A DNA stretch of 64,000 nt from Moringa oleifera. Its lineage: Eukaryota; Streptophyta; Magnoliopsida; Brassicales; Moringaceae. Below the pieces are notes generated by a model. That model was not told the origin of the DNA and made no database searches. It saw only the letters and a program-made list of their open reading frames with translations. Shown one piece after another: positions 1 to 11,709 of the stretch (within the stretch, counting starts at the first letter, position 1; each line of letters opens with the position of its first letter). A program made the translations under genes and the position numbers. Where the stretch lies: the NCBI GenBank assembly GCA_021397835.1, contig JAJFZO010000345.1:1178001-1242000 (forward strand). The letters are read 5' to 3'.

Positions 1-1069
1 TGAAGAGGTGGGTATGATCAATCATAATTGACTCCTTACGTGTATTGCAAAGTAGTGTTTAGAAGCAGCCATGTATTTGAATTTGTGGTGAGCTGACTAC
101 CATCTTATATACTTATTATACGTTTCAAAAACTTTTACTATTTTCTTTAAAGCATTGCAGTAGATTTTTTTCTGCACGAGAGATATTTGCATCCATAGTG
201 ACGTTTTAGTTGGTATATTATTATGGCAAAGAGTATCAAAGACAAAAATTTGACACATACATTTTGACAGCAAAATGACAACAAAGATGCTAATAGCATT
301 AAGACAAAGTGGGGCATGAGAAAGGCATTCTATGTATGGTGTATTACACAACATAACTGAACATGCTTGAGCCAACACTTGAAAAAGGGAGCCATGCTGT
401 CATCACAATCACCTGTAGATATATATAAAAGACACCAATCTGATAAACTAACATATTAGAAAGGAAAATATCATCTTATTCACTAGCCGCTCTTATAATT
501 TGTTTGGTAGAATAAATTCATATAGTGGATCTGGACATACCTTTTCTGTTCTGAGTTCCAGAATCTGAAAGTGCTGAACCCATCATAGTACCCTCAATAT
601 TAATGTAGAACTGTTATTAAGGTTGTAACTTTACTGAAATTTTTGGTTACATTTATATGATTTATTGAATTTAACTAGAAAACATCTTTCTCTGTACAAG
701 GAGTATATTATTAAAAATTGAAAGTATGATTTTATTTCAGTCCTTTTGCAAGATTCACTCCAATAACGGGAGAAAAATGATAATATTCATTTACAAATAA
801 AATTTGTAGGATTATGGGTAATGATATGACCAAAGATTTTTGAACTTATTGCTTTGTAAGCCTTAATTTATAATTGGTCACTATGAAATCAAACATAATA
901 TATCTTGTAAATATTTTTATCTTTTTTAAAAAAAACTTTATGATTATACAAAGTCTTTGTAAAGTCATGCAATCTTGCTAGAATATGATGTTCTTGTACT
1001 TTGGTGAATATATATATTAGATTGAAGAAAAAATAAAATTTATGTTGCTATTTTTCATTGATGCTTGCA
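1..1069. other. AT-rich intergenic DNA without a recognisable gene
   Basis: I see no gene or clear element here. The stretch is AT-rich with stops in all frames. A block at about 185-250 (containing gtgacg and ttggtatattat) recurs in diverged form at about 5178-5252, so part of this stretch belongs to a dispersed repeat. Confidence 0.4.
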
Positions 1070-2625
1070 AAAATTACTGAGTAATGAAAAAGGAAAAAAT
1101 AGAGAGAGATAAAAAATTCTTGCTTGAAGATCAAAAGGTAAATTTTGTCTATTTAAACCCAAATTTAACAAGGTGAATCATTGCAAGAAATTTTTCGTAT
1201 CTATTAGTGTAGGTTATCAGTCAATTTTTTTACATTTGCAATGAGAGAAAAGGAAAAAATAAAGAGAAAGAAAACACTTGTTGAAGATCAAAATATAAGC
1301 TTTGTCTATCTTAGCCCAAAATTGATATGGCGAATCATTGTAAGAACTCTTTATACTTGTCACTACCAACCATCCTTACATTTTATGACATCTCTTATAA
1401 TGAGTGAAAAGAAAAAAAAGAAACAATAAAGAGATAAATAGAGTTCTTGTTTTGTTTTACCCTACAAGAAACTTTTCTTGTATGTCAGTGTTGATTGTTG
1501 ATTTTTTTTTTTTTGAAAGTTCTCTATATAAGAAAGAAAAGAGAGAGAAGTAAATGGAACTCTTGTTTAAATCAAAAGGCAAGTTTCATCTATTTAATCT
1601 CAAATTTGATGTGATGAATTCTTGTAAGAAGTTCTTCATATATGTCATGTCAATCAACTGTCTCGTTTGTAAAATTTCTTAAAATCAGAGAAAAAAAAGA
1701 GAGAGAAGGAATTCTTGTTTGGAGATCAAAAGAAAAGATTTGTTTGTTTTAGCCTAAATTTGATGCGTGAATCTTTACCAAAAACCATTCATATTTACTA
1801 ATATATACCAATCACCAGTTTGTTTTATGACATCTCTTTTTTAAAAGAAAAGGAGAAGATCCAGAGGTAATGGAATTCTAACTTAAAGGATCAAAAGTAA
1901 TGTGTGTCTATTTAATCTCAAATTTGATGCGACAAATCCTTGTAAAAAGCTCTTTGTATCCATGAATATCGATCAATAATCCATGTAAAATTTTTGAAAT
2001 TAAAGAAAAAATAAAGAGAGAAAGAAAACTAGCTCTTGCTTGAAAATCAAAATTTGAAGCTTAATTTGTCTATTTAAGCCTAAATTTGATGTGATAAACC
2101 CTTAAAGAAGCTCGTTTTATCTATCAGTATTAGTTGTCAATTTGTTTTGTTATATATCTTAAAATTAGAGAGGAAAAAAAAAAGAGAGAAAAGAAAACTC
2201 TTGCTGGAAGATCAAAAGGCAAGCTTTGTCTCTTTTACCCTAAAATTAACATGGTGAATCCTCATAAAAAGCTCTTTGTATTTATAAGTGACGATTGTTG
2301 GTCTATTTGGTAACGTCTCTTAAAAATGAGAGAAAAGAAAAAAAAAATACAAGTTTTGTTTATTTTAGCTCAAATTTGATGTTGTAAATCCTTGCAATAG
2401 CTTTTTTAAAAGTATTAGTTTTGATTGTTGATCTATTTTCTAGCATCTCTTATAATGTGAGAAAAATAAAATTTCAATGAAAAAAAATCTTACTTGAAGA
2501 TCAAAAGTCAAGATTTGTCTATTTTAACTCAAGCATGACATAATGAATCTTTGCAAGAAGATCTTTATATATGATGATATCAATTTTTTAAATCTTTTTT
2601 TTAACATCTCTTACAATGAAAGGCA
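1070..2625. repeat. Tandem array of ~160-bp units, about ten diverged copies
   Basis: The same order of blocks returns about every 155-165 bp: an A/G-rich start (gaaaa...agagagaaag), then cttg.ttgaagatcaaaa, then a ttgtctattttagcc segment, then aaatttgatg.g..gaatc, a gtaagaagctctttgtat segment, and a tail ending in atctcttaaaatgagag. Units start near 1070, 1246, 1411 (short), 1536, 1691, 1847, 2005, 2171, 2333 (short) and 2462. Copies differ at many positions, so the array is old. The unit length is close to a nucleosome repeat, as in many plant satellites. No coding potential is seen; short frames across it are by-products of the purine-rich parts. Confidence 0.8.
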
Positions 2626-3057
2626 AAGCAAAAATATTTAAAACACTATATTTGCCAGTACAACTCCGTCATACAATTTCTTGACAAGATTGAATCCAAA
2701 TTTCATAGTAAGACATAAAACTTTCATAACTATAAGCTGCATAAATGGTTTCAAATGTTTCAGTATAAATAGATCAAAGAAATTATAAATAAGTTAATCA
2801 TGACAATTTGGAATGAATCAAATAAGTAGTAAAATCTGTTGTGAAACAAATATTATTAAGAAAACTTCTCCCTAAGTCAGCATCATGAATTACTTGTATT
2901 TGCATTTAGTGTGAAGATCTTGTTGTACCTTTATGAAAGGCAATACTAATTATGTGTTCTCCATAATCAAATTCTCCCGCATTGGCTACTTTTATCTAAG
3001 CAATAGAGTCCTTTATTGTGAAACATTGAAAGTACGTTTAAACTGATCATATAATAT

Positions 3058-3079
3058 TATATATATATATATATATATA
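3058..3079. repeat. (AT)n microsatellite
   Basis: A run of about eleven AT dinucleotides lies inside duplicated block copy 1. Similar short AT runs occur near 4290-4308 and 56915-56933. Confidence 0.9.
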
Positions 3080-3261
3080 ATAATCACATGTTTTATTTTG
3101 TTCATTCTATTTTTTATAAGATTATATTAAGTTGAACATTGAAATTTGCCCTACATAAATCCACTTTAGCCTTTTAGCTCAGGGTAAGCACTTCTTGCAA
3201 AAATTGGTTACATGGAAAGCTAATCATGTCTAAGATATATGAATACATTTGGTTAACTAAA

Positions 3262-3736
3262 GGATAAAAGTTATATAAAACTCAGAATTATATTTTATAT
3301 TATCAAATAAACCCTAATGTTCAAGGAATAACAAAATGGACCTTAAACTATCAATTTGAATAAAATTAGACTTTGACTAAAACCATTTTAAAAAATTAAG
3401 GGTACTTTTGTGATTGAAACACCTAAAAAAATAATCGACTAAATTGTCTTTTTTTCAAAATTTTAAAATTATGAAATTTTAAAAAATGTTTTCAATTCTT
3501 AGCAAAACTTTTTTTTTGGAATGGTAGCTTGTTATTTCTTTATGTATGTAAACAAATTTCATACTAAAATTCGTTATTTAAGTCTTCAATTTGAAAATCT
3601 TCAATTTTAATTTTTTTTAATATGATCTAATTTGGTGTAAATTAATAATTTAGAGTTTGATTTATCACTTTTTAAACATTAGAGTTTATTAGGTAATAAA
3701 GGATATAGTTCAGGATTTTATATAACTTTTATCTTC
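3262..3736. mobile_element. MITE with 18-bp perfect terminal inverted repeats
   Basis: The left end carries gataaaagttatataaaa (3263-3280). The right end carries its exact reverse complement, ttttatataacttttatc (3716-3733). The direct repeat aactaaa flanks both sides (3255-3261 and 3737-3743) and fits a target-site duplication. The paralogous block near 9205-9220 reads ggttaattaaa without the insert, which is an empty site. There is no ORF. The target-duplication length would suit a hAT- or Mutator-type parent, but the superfamily is not settled. Confidence 0.75.
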
Positions 3737-4442
3737 AACTAAATTTATTTAATTTTTCCTTGTTAGTAGAATTGGTTAATCTCCTTGGTTTTAAGCAAGC
3801 AATGTCATTGAAGTCAATGCCACTAAAAAGTATATGGAAGAAAGACTTCCCATGTATGGTTTATCAAGAAATAAAATACTTTCAAGAAGTTTTGAAAAAT
3901 ATTGAAAACATTTCTCATAAAAACATGCAAATAATGGGGTTCATAAATTTAATGTTTTGTCATGGAATATAAAGTTAAATAGATCAATCGTGCAAGAAGT
4001 TTATTGAGATTTAATTGCATATTTGTATGAGAAGAAACCATCAAGTATAAGAAAACAAAAAGATAGTTATTAAGAAAAAATTAAAGATTTTATCGGTAGA
4101 AAACAATAATATTTCATAAGTAAATATCTAAAGGTGAGATTAAGTTCAGCCACCTTTGATTTTGATACTTAATTGTTTTTTTCAAGAGAATTGAAACCAA
4201 TAATTTGTCTACCTATTTGGTTAGTATTCATGATAGACAACAAGGCTAAGTATTTTGGATAGTATAAGTTTCTTTTTATATAATGCTTCTATATATATAT
4301 ATATATATTTTGGTGTTTTTCTCATTATTATTGTTATTAGTTTTTTTTCCTTATATGTGTTTAGGATTTTTTTTTTTAATCTTTGTTTTGGATAGGTTAT
4401 ATCAATATATTCTTTTACTCATTTAATTCTATTATTATAGAC

Positions 4443-4870
4443 AGAAAAAAAAAAAAAAAAGAGACAGGTTCAAAGAGGAAAAAGGAAGTAAAGAACACAA
4501 AAATCATAAGTGAGAGAGGCAGAAATCACAATGAAGGGAGAAGAAGGAGAGGAGATCCGGAGAAGGATTCTAAAAAGAGAAAGAAGAAGAAAGCGATTCA
4601 CTCACTAATTCAAGGTAAGATTTAGTTTATTTCTTGTTTTTGATTTTGTTTGATTTCTAAGGCATTGAGTTAGAATTGAAGAGAAGACGATAAAAAGAAG
4701 GTAAGGGGATGGGTGGTCATGGGGGGAAAGGAGGAAGAAGAGAAGAGGAAAAGTTAAAAAAAAAAAAAAATGTTCTCCAGAAGGAAAAGAATGGGGAGAG
4801 GAAAAAAAAAAGAAGGTAAAAAAGAAAAGAGAGGAAAAAGAAAAAAAATAAAAAATAAACGAAAAAGAAA
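4443..4870 (+). repeat. Purine-rich (GA/A) low-complexity tract
   Basis: Almost only A and G on the plus strand for about 400 bp, including an A18 run near 4444 and repeated gaagaagga and gaaaaagaaag clusters. An 80-residue Lys/Arg/Glu-rich open frame across it (4383-4625) is a by-product of composition and is not called a gene. Long purine runs of this kind can adopt triplex structures. Confidence 0.7.
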
Positions 4871-4879
4871 GAAAGAAGG

Positions 4880-7540
4880 GAAAAAGTGATAAAAAATAAA
4901 AAATAATTAGTTTATATGTGTTTTTTATTTATCAATATGTCTTTGTAATTTAAATAAATAAATTAAATCTTAATAATGAAATATATAAGTTTTTTATAAT
5001 AATTATTTTTTGTTAAAAATTTTGAGGTAAAAAAATAATCAGTTTAAATTTTTGAAAACAAAAAAAAATTAAATTAATATTTTTTAAAATATAAACATAA
5101 ATACAATATTTTTAACAATAAAAAAACAATTAGTAAATGATAAATTTTTTCACAACAAAATTATATACATATGGCTCCTAGTCATTGATACCTATGGTGA
5201 CGTCGTGATTGGTATATTATCGTGGTAAATAGTATCAAAGGAAGACATTTTCTAATGTTGTGAGAGGAATTAAGTACACTCAGGTCATTGACTTTTCGAA
5301 AAACAGTTGTTTGCTAATAATGGAACATGGTGAATGACTTTGTAGAGGAATGGTTGCAGGTCTATGCTCTTCTGGACAAAGTAATTTTAGATAATTTTGC
5401 CATTGTCTTTTACAGTTTTATTTGATACGAGCATTTTGGTAACAAATGTGACTTATCATTGTTGTAGGGTTATGTCTTTTGACTTTTAATCTAGTAGGGC
5501 GATGTAGTTTGGGATTGTCCTTATTCCAATAAACATGATTTTAGTGTCCTCTGCATAAGCCTCAAAGCATAGTTTTTTTTTTTAAAAAAAATATTTTATA
5601 GACAATTATATGGCTTAACATATTCAAGTTATTCTTTTGTACTGTGACTTGGATCTTGTATTGTATCTTTCGAGTCATTTTCAATTTAAATTTGGATATT
5701 ATTTATAAAGAGTGCACTCAGTTTTATTATTTACTAGATTTGAACTGAGAGTTTTTTTTGAATCTCAAGTATGGTTATTACATAATACTAGATTAATCAT
5801 CCAACTTGAATTATAGACTTTTGTCCATCACGAAGAAGAGGTTGTAATTTAAGATGACAGGGATGCTATTAATGATCAAATTTAGAGTGGCCGAGTATGT
5901 TATACATTTTCTTGGGCAAAACCCAATGAATGACAATAGCTAAATGTATTTTTCTTTCTTTTGTGGTTTATTTGATAGACTCAAATTTTACTGTTAATAA
6001 ATTTGAGAGCACTCATAAATGTATTTCATTTTCACTTTATTTTTGTTAGGATGAAATTTTATAATATGTACATTTTTGTTAAAAAAAAAAAGAGTATATT
6101 TAGTTTTGTATTAAATTTAAGTACTTGCAGGTTTTTATGCAATATAATTTGAGATTATGATAGGGTATATATAACATTTTTCCTTTAAATTTATTACACT
6201 TGATATTACATCCCATTTTATTGAAATTATCTTTTAATATATTCAAGGGTAAAACTAACTTAAAACAATTTTAACTTTATTCTAGTCCTCTACTTTATGT
6301 GTTTCGATGATCTCTTATTGAGTTTTCATGGTTATATTTATATGATTCATTTAACGTTGCTTTGTTAAGGTTTTTTTTTTTTTTTTTGGGCACTTGTTAT
6401 ATTCTTCGTTTATTTTTGGTTGTGTGTTAAATTTTATCTGCATCATAGTTGTCATGTTTTTTTTAATATTTTTAATATCATTTGATTTATTCTGTTTTAT
6501 ATATTTTTAATATAGTCTTATATATTTTTGAATCACAGACTCTTCCATGTAGTAATTTTGAATATTTAATGTTGCGCTATTTGAATTGTTGTCATAAAAA
6601 TAATTATCATTTTAAAATTTTTAGTTTCATCACTTATTGAATATATTTATATGAAAAATATATGATCTTTTTATACATGAAATATATTAAAACAATGTGT
6701 CCTCATTTCATTTTTATTGATATATAATGCTAATGTTAAATCAATTATATCTACCTTAATTTTGAGGTTTGAACTCAATTGGATGTTATAGTCTTATGTG
6801 AAAAAAAAAAAAAAAGGTTATCATTCAAGATGATGAAAATATATATTGTTAGTGATCTGATTTTGATCGGTTAGATATACTATATATCTTTTAGTGATCA
6901 AAATTTTTTTATCGTAGATTCAATAATCTTTTTACATATAAAGATGTGTGATCATTGAAAATTTGTTATTATCTATGTATTGATATGTTGAAGATTTCAT
7001 CATCAATTAATTCATGATTATTTACTAATATATTTTATTTAATTGCACTAACATGATTTAATGAAAGATGACAAGTATGGAACACAAGATTCAATGTGCC
7101 TTTAACTAATTGTCTTGCATTATTAACATCAATAATAGGGATATAATATAATTTCATAAATTATGTGTTTTTTAATAAAAATAAATAATTAAAAAAATTC
7201 TCGCTAAAACTTGAAAAATATTTAACAAAAAAAAAATCTCCAAAGAAATATATTGTAATTCATCCGCCATACTTTAATGGTAATGTAATACATGATCACT
7301 AAAAATTTATTTTAATTTTTTTTACATACTAATATGTCCAGTGCATATTAATTTGAGTATTATTTTTAACTTTTATTAACAACATTTCTATCTTTGTAAA
7401 TTTTTCATTTGTTTTGAACTTTGAATATAAATCATTATATAAGCTTTGTGTATGATAAAATCTATGATTAAGGAATTAATCAAAGGGTGGCGAAAAGGGT
7501 CAAGCATCCAAAACTTTAAAATTAACAGTAAGAGAAAGGA
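4880..7540. other. AT-rich gene-free stretch
   Basis: No coding sequence or complete element is seen. It has many homopolymer A/T runs. The only repeat noticed is the block at 5178-5252, related to 185-250. The stretch 5250-5560 is less AT-rich and may be an eroded element, but no motif could be named. Confidence 0.4.
5178..5252. repeat. Dispersed repeat related to 185-250
   Basis: Both copies share the order gatacc/catcc, tatggtgacg, ttggtatattat, tggtaaatagtatcaaag (with substitutions). The copies lie 5 kb apart in the same orientation. The pair suggests a dispersed element or an old duplication whose other parts are no longer recognisable. Confidence 0.5.
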
Positions 7541-7545
7541 TCTTG

Positions 7546-8203
7546 GACCTGATATACCCTAGCAAAATTAACATACTAGATAAGAATTACCTTCACCTTA
7601 TATATTAAATCATTACAATATGACCAGTGAATGTGGGACTCTAATATACTCCGGCACGCACAATGTGGAACAAGCCATGTAGTTATGGAAAAATCGATCT
7701 TGGGGGACTTAGCATTGCAAATTTGGATCAAGCTCTGATACATTGGACCTAACATACCCTAACAAAATTAGCTTGCTAGGTAAGGATTGTGACCTTATAT
7801 ATTAGATCATTACAATATGACCATCTTCTTGGGTGAGGGTACTTGATGTGAGTTATGGGCCTCACACCCGAAGCTAGGCCTAAACAAAGCTCAGGTAAAC
7901 AGTTAACCTGATCATGCCTACCAAGAGAGACCAAATGATTGGCGACGTTGTAGCCGACCAAGTCCAATCTGAGATCAAAAGTATGGAGGGAAGGATGATG
8001 AAATAATGAAGAAAGAGAGAGATGTGATAGGACCAAGACAAAGGGATTAAACATACAAGATAGCAAAGGGAAAACATAAATACCTGATAAGAGTGGTTAA
8101 GACGAAGCAATGAGGCAAAAAGGATACTATAAAAGGAGGAAAGGAGGTATGAAATAAGGATAGATGTTCATTATTATAATATAGCCAATGTGGGACTCTA
8201 ATA
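7546..8203. repeat. Short direct duplication (7546-7627, 7744-7822) with partial third copy
   Basis: Two ~80-bp copies contain ggacct.a.ataccct, agcaaaatta, then ccttatatatta.atcattacaat, ending in atgacca. A partial third copy near 8168-8203 carries ataatatag.c followed by aatgtgggactctaatag, which also follows the first copy (7628-7645). Stretches containing aatgtgggactctaata are common in plant repeats, so this is likely a transposon-derived region. Confidence 0.55.
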
Positions 8204-8400
8204 GGAGACAAACAAGTATTGAGCATAACATATCTGAGGGTAAATCAAACAATAAACTTTCCTTCTTTTGTTCTTTATCGATCTACTCCCCAATCCTATT
8301 TCACTCTCGATTGCTTTTGTTTCCTTTACTATGTGATTACAAGAATAGTTGTGAAACAACCAAAGATTAAGAGTAGTGTAAAGAAGCAATGAGATTATGG
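7840..8400 (+). mobile_element. Possible LTR fragment of an unidentified retrotransposon
   Basis: This stretch is richer in G and C than its surroundings. It contains a TATA-like atactataaaaggaggaa near 8125, followed about 130-200 bp downstream by pyrimidine-rich sequence (tctactccccaatcc and ctctcg), an arrangement often seen in plant LTRs. No ends, primer site or coding region were found, so the call is weak. Alternative: an eroded intergenic region. Confidence 0.25.
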
Positions 8401-8689
8401 TTAAGGAATGAAGAGCACAGGTATATTTATTTCTAAAATGTATAGTCACTTTAACATCATCTAATTTATTTCCAGTAGCAATGTAATACATGATGGAAAA
8501 AGAATTTATTAAGATTCCTAAGGAATGACCCTTGTAAAAATGTCTTATTTTAACAATTTTAATATCTCGTGGAGAGATACCCAATCTTCTCATGTTTCCA
8601 ATAAACCTTCATAATCTAAAACAAATTTTCTACAATTATTGATTGTCCACTCAAATTTCTTCAACAACTCAAAGTATTTTTGAAAACTT

Positions 8690-9544
8690 CAACTTACTAG
8701 CAAGTCATTGTGAGATTAAGGTTAAATGTAATGATCATCACTGTTGACATATCTAGAACATGATATTTTTGTACATGTAAAAGGTGAACTAATATAGATA
8801 GGTTCACATATGTATGTATAGTACAATCCATCATACAATAGCTTGGCAGGACTGAATTCAAATATGATAGTGGGACATGACCTTTCATGATAGCAATAAG
8901 CTTTAGGTTTCTAATGTTTGAATACATAAGGAATAAACTAAACAAATAAGCTACCCACGGAAATTTGGTTAGAACCCATGAAGCTCTGTTGAATTACAAA
9001 TTCTCACACCTCATAATATGGAGATATAGTAATTAATATTTTATTTCATTCATTCTATCTTGTATAAGCTTTATATTAAGTTGAGCACTTTGTATTTGCC
9101 CTACATATTTCCTCTTTAGTCTTCCAACTTAAAATAAGCAATCCTTGCCAAAAATTTATTATATAGAAAGCTAAGCACTTGTCTAAGATGTTATGAATAC
9201 ATTTGGTTAATTAAACTTGGTTAATTTTTTTACGACTTCATTGAATTTGTTGATTTACTTGTTTTGAAGTAAACAATGTCATTAAAATTAATGCAGCTAA
9301 AATAAAATATATAGAACAAAGACTTTTATAAATCATTTAAAAATAAATAAAATATTGTCAAGAAGTACTGAAAAATCGAAAATATTTTTCTTGAAAACAC
9401 GGCATCATAGGCTTCACAAATTTAATATTTTCTTATGAAATATAAGGATATATAGGTTAGTTTTCATAAGAACTTTATAAAGAGCTTTAAGTTGCATATT
9501 TATATGAGAAGAGAAAATCATGTGAAAGAGAAAAGAATAGTTAT
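8690..9544. repeat. Duplicated block, copy 2 (partner at 2640-4075)
   Basis: It matches copy 1 in order and orientation but lacks the MITE. The homology runs up to aatagttat at 9544 and stops where the copia LTR begins. In copy 1 the sequence continues past agttat into aagaaaaaatt. This gives an independent check on the LTR boundary. Confidence 0.7.
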
Positions 9545-9936
9545 TGTTGAGATAAATAGTTTTATTGATTGTATTCAAATTAGAATATAAAAAGGTGTTT
9601 ATCTTATTCTCTATTATTTGTGTTTATCCTTATGATTTTGAAGTAATAACATCACATACAACATCTGTCACTTAGTATTAGGATGGCGTCATAAGCCTAA
9701 AGTATATAAAAGTCATATGGAGGTTATTGATGGTGTAAGCTTATTCTTTTCTTGACAATGCAGCGAGTTCTTCATCATTTCTCATAGAGTATGTCATAAA
9801 GATTGAACCACGTAAATAGCTTATGTCTTAATTGTTTCTTTCTTGCCAAATTTCTACTTGATTATCTCATCATACTGTTAGCATTTATCATATTTATTAG
9901 TTTATTTTGAAGTTATTTAATCTAATTTTCTCAACA
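9545..9936 (+). mobile_element. 5' LTR of a Ty1/copia element
   Basis: The 392-bp LTR begins tgttgaga and ends tctcaaca, a perfect 8-bp terminal inverted repeat in the TG...CA form. Its left edge coincides with the loss of homology between the two duplicated blocks. Two bases after its right edge comes a primer binding site. A TATA-like tataaaa lies near 9588. No 3' LTR is present in the window, so the element is truncated. Confidence 0.85.
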
Positions 9937-9938
9937 AA

Positions 9939-9950
9939 TGGTATCAAAGC
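9939..9950 (+). other. Primer binding site (initiator tRNA-Met type)
   Basis: tggtatcaaagc, two bases after the LTR, differs by one base from tggtatcagagc, the usual plant copia site complementary to the 3' end of initiator methionine tRNA. Confidence 0.85.
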
Positions 9951-10025
9951 CTTATTGTTTGTGAGACTTATTTGGTTACTTAGAAGATCTCAGTGATTTT
10001 TGCAAAATTCAAGGCTAAAAACAAG

Positions 10026-11450
10026 ATGGGAAATTCTAAGTATGACATAGAAAAATTTGATTAGAGGAATGACTTCAGTTTATGGAAGATGAAGATGATG
10101 GCTTTGATAGGAAATCTTGGTCACACTTATCCACCACTCTTACTAATAGAGAGAATGTGAAAATCATGAAGAAAACAAAGAACACCACCAACCATGGAGA
10201 GAAATCTCAAATGAGGCCATTGTTACTAATATTTGGAAGAAATTGAATGAGATCCGTATGGCAAATTCTCTACAAATAGAATCTCTCTTTGTATCTAAGA
10301 TGGATCAAAATTAGTCAATTGATGCAAATATTGATGATTTTACAAAACTGATTATTGATTTTGCAAAATCTTAAAGAAGATTGACAAGAAGATCAAGCAA
10401 TGGTTTTGATAAATTTATTACCCAAAACCATATCAATTAAAAGATATTCTCCAGAATAGCAAAGATAAATTCTCAGTGTAGGTGTAGTTGTTGTCGTTCA
10501 TGAGAAAGAATTGGATCTGAAGATTAAAGAAAAAATAACTCACATTTTAGAGAAGTTCTATTAGTCAAAGGTAGACAAGAGAAAAGGCATGACAAAGAAA
10601 AGAATCATTAAAGGCCTAGATTAAAATCCAAGACATAAAAGAAATATTACCACTATAAAAAGGAATGACATTTTACGTGTGATTATCCTAATAGAAAACT
10701 ACATAAAAAAAAGATTCATAATCAGCAAATGCTATAGTTGCATGAGAAGACTATGATATTGTTGATGTATTGTTGTTTGTGATGAAAACAAATACAACAA
10801 AGGTCTTAGATTCTGGATGTATGTCCCACATGTGCCATTTATTGGTTCTTTAATTATAAAGAAATTGGTAGAGGAAGCATATTATTAGGGAATTAAAAAT
10901 CATGCAAGTTAATTGTTGTTGGTTTTCTACGACTAAAGTTACATGATTGAGTAGAGAGAGTACTTTTAAATCTAATACATACACCATAATTGAAGAGGAA
11001 TTTGATTTTAGGTGGGATACTAGATTCAATTAGATAAGCTATCAAGGGGGAGAATGACACACTTATAATCATCAAAGTGGCATTGGTGTAATGAAAGGAT
11101 CAAAATAGAATGGGTTGTAAATTATACATAGCGAAATCATAATTGGTTCTATAACAACAATCTCATTTAATAAAGTTAACACTAAAAGCTTTGGCATATG
11201 AGAATAAGTCATTTGAGTGAAAAAGGACTTCAAGTTATATCCAAAATGGTGTGACAATAAAGATAAAATGTCAATATGAGTTTTTATGAGTGGTGTGTGC
11301 TAGGAAAACAAACCGAAGTCAAGTTTAATTTTTGTAAACACATTACAAAAGGATCCTTGATAATGTTCACTTGAATCTTTAGAGACCAACAAAAACTTCT
11401 CTCAATGGTTTCACGTACTTTTTAACCTTTATTAATTGTGCTCATTAATA
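10026..11450 (+). pseudogene. Decayed copia gag-protease-integrase fragment
   Basis: The polyprotein start ATG is at 10026 (MGNSKYDIEKFD, then a stop), followed by a LWKMKMMAL stretch typical of copia gag. Near 10640-10690 lies a broken CCHC zinc knuckle, in which two Cys codons read Tyr and a stop falls in the middle. The protease motif LDSG is clear at about 10804-10836. A GAG-pre-integrase segment follows at about 11180-11240 (LWHMRISHLSEKGLQ in broken frame), then the start of the integrase core (about 11340-11440) with a frameshift. Reverse transcriptase and RNase H are absent; homology is lost near 11450. It resembles the TNT1/Tork-type copia lineage. Many stops and frameshifts make it non-functional. 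Confidence 0.85.
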
Positions 11451-11709
11451 AGAATTAACTTCTTTATACTAATACGAAGATGTGTTCACTTCAAATCTAA
11501 TAATGTAGAAAAAAATCTACGGGCACTAATGAAGATATTGACCGTGCCACATTATGTAAAGTAAGGCGAGCTAATTTAAAAGGAGAGTACATTAATGAGA
11601 CAGTTAGAGAATGTGCTAATAGAATAATAAGTATCTTGGTTTTTTTAACTTTTTTTAATTAATTTTTAAGTTTCAAGTAACCATATGTTTATGGTTTAAT
11701 TAGATATTA

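Larger units (their letters stand above)
2640..4075. repeat. Duplicated block, copy 1 (partner at 8690-9544)
   Basis: Three stretches match the 8.7-9.5 kb block in the same order: about 2650-2790 (catacaat.tcttg.ca.ga), about 3090-3254 (ttcattctatttt.tataag through gaatacatttggttaa) and about 3740-4070 (ttggtt.atct... through agatagttat). The match ends at agttat, exactly where a copia LTR starts in copy 2. Copy 1 is longer because a MITE sits at 3262-3736. The ancestral function is unknown. Confidence 0.7.

Noticed and set aside
4383..4625. 80-codon Lys/Arg/Glu-rich frame
   Set aside because: Produced by the purine-rich low-complexity tract. No conserved features.
8198..8593. 131-codon open frame on the minus strand
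   Set aside because: No domain is seen, it overlaps an LTR-like fragment, and an unrelated plus-strand frame covers the same DNA.
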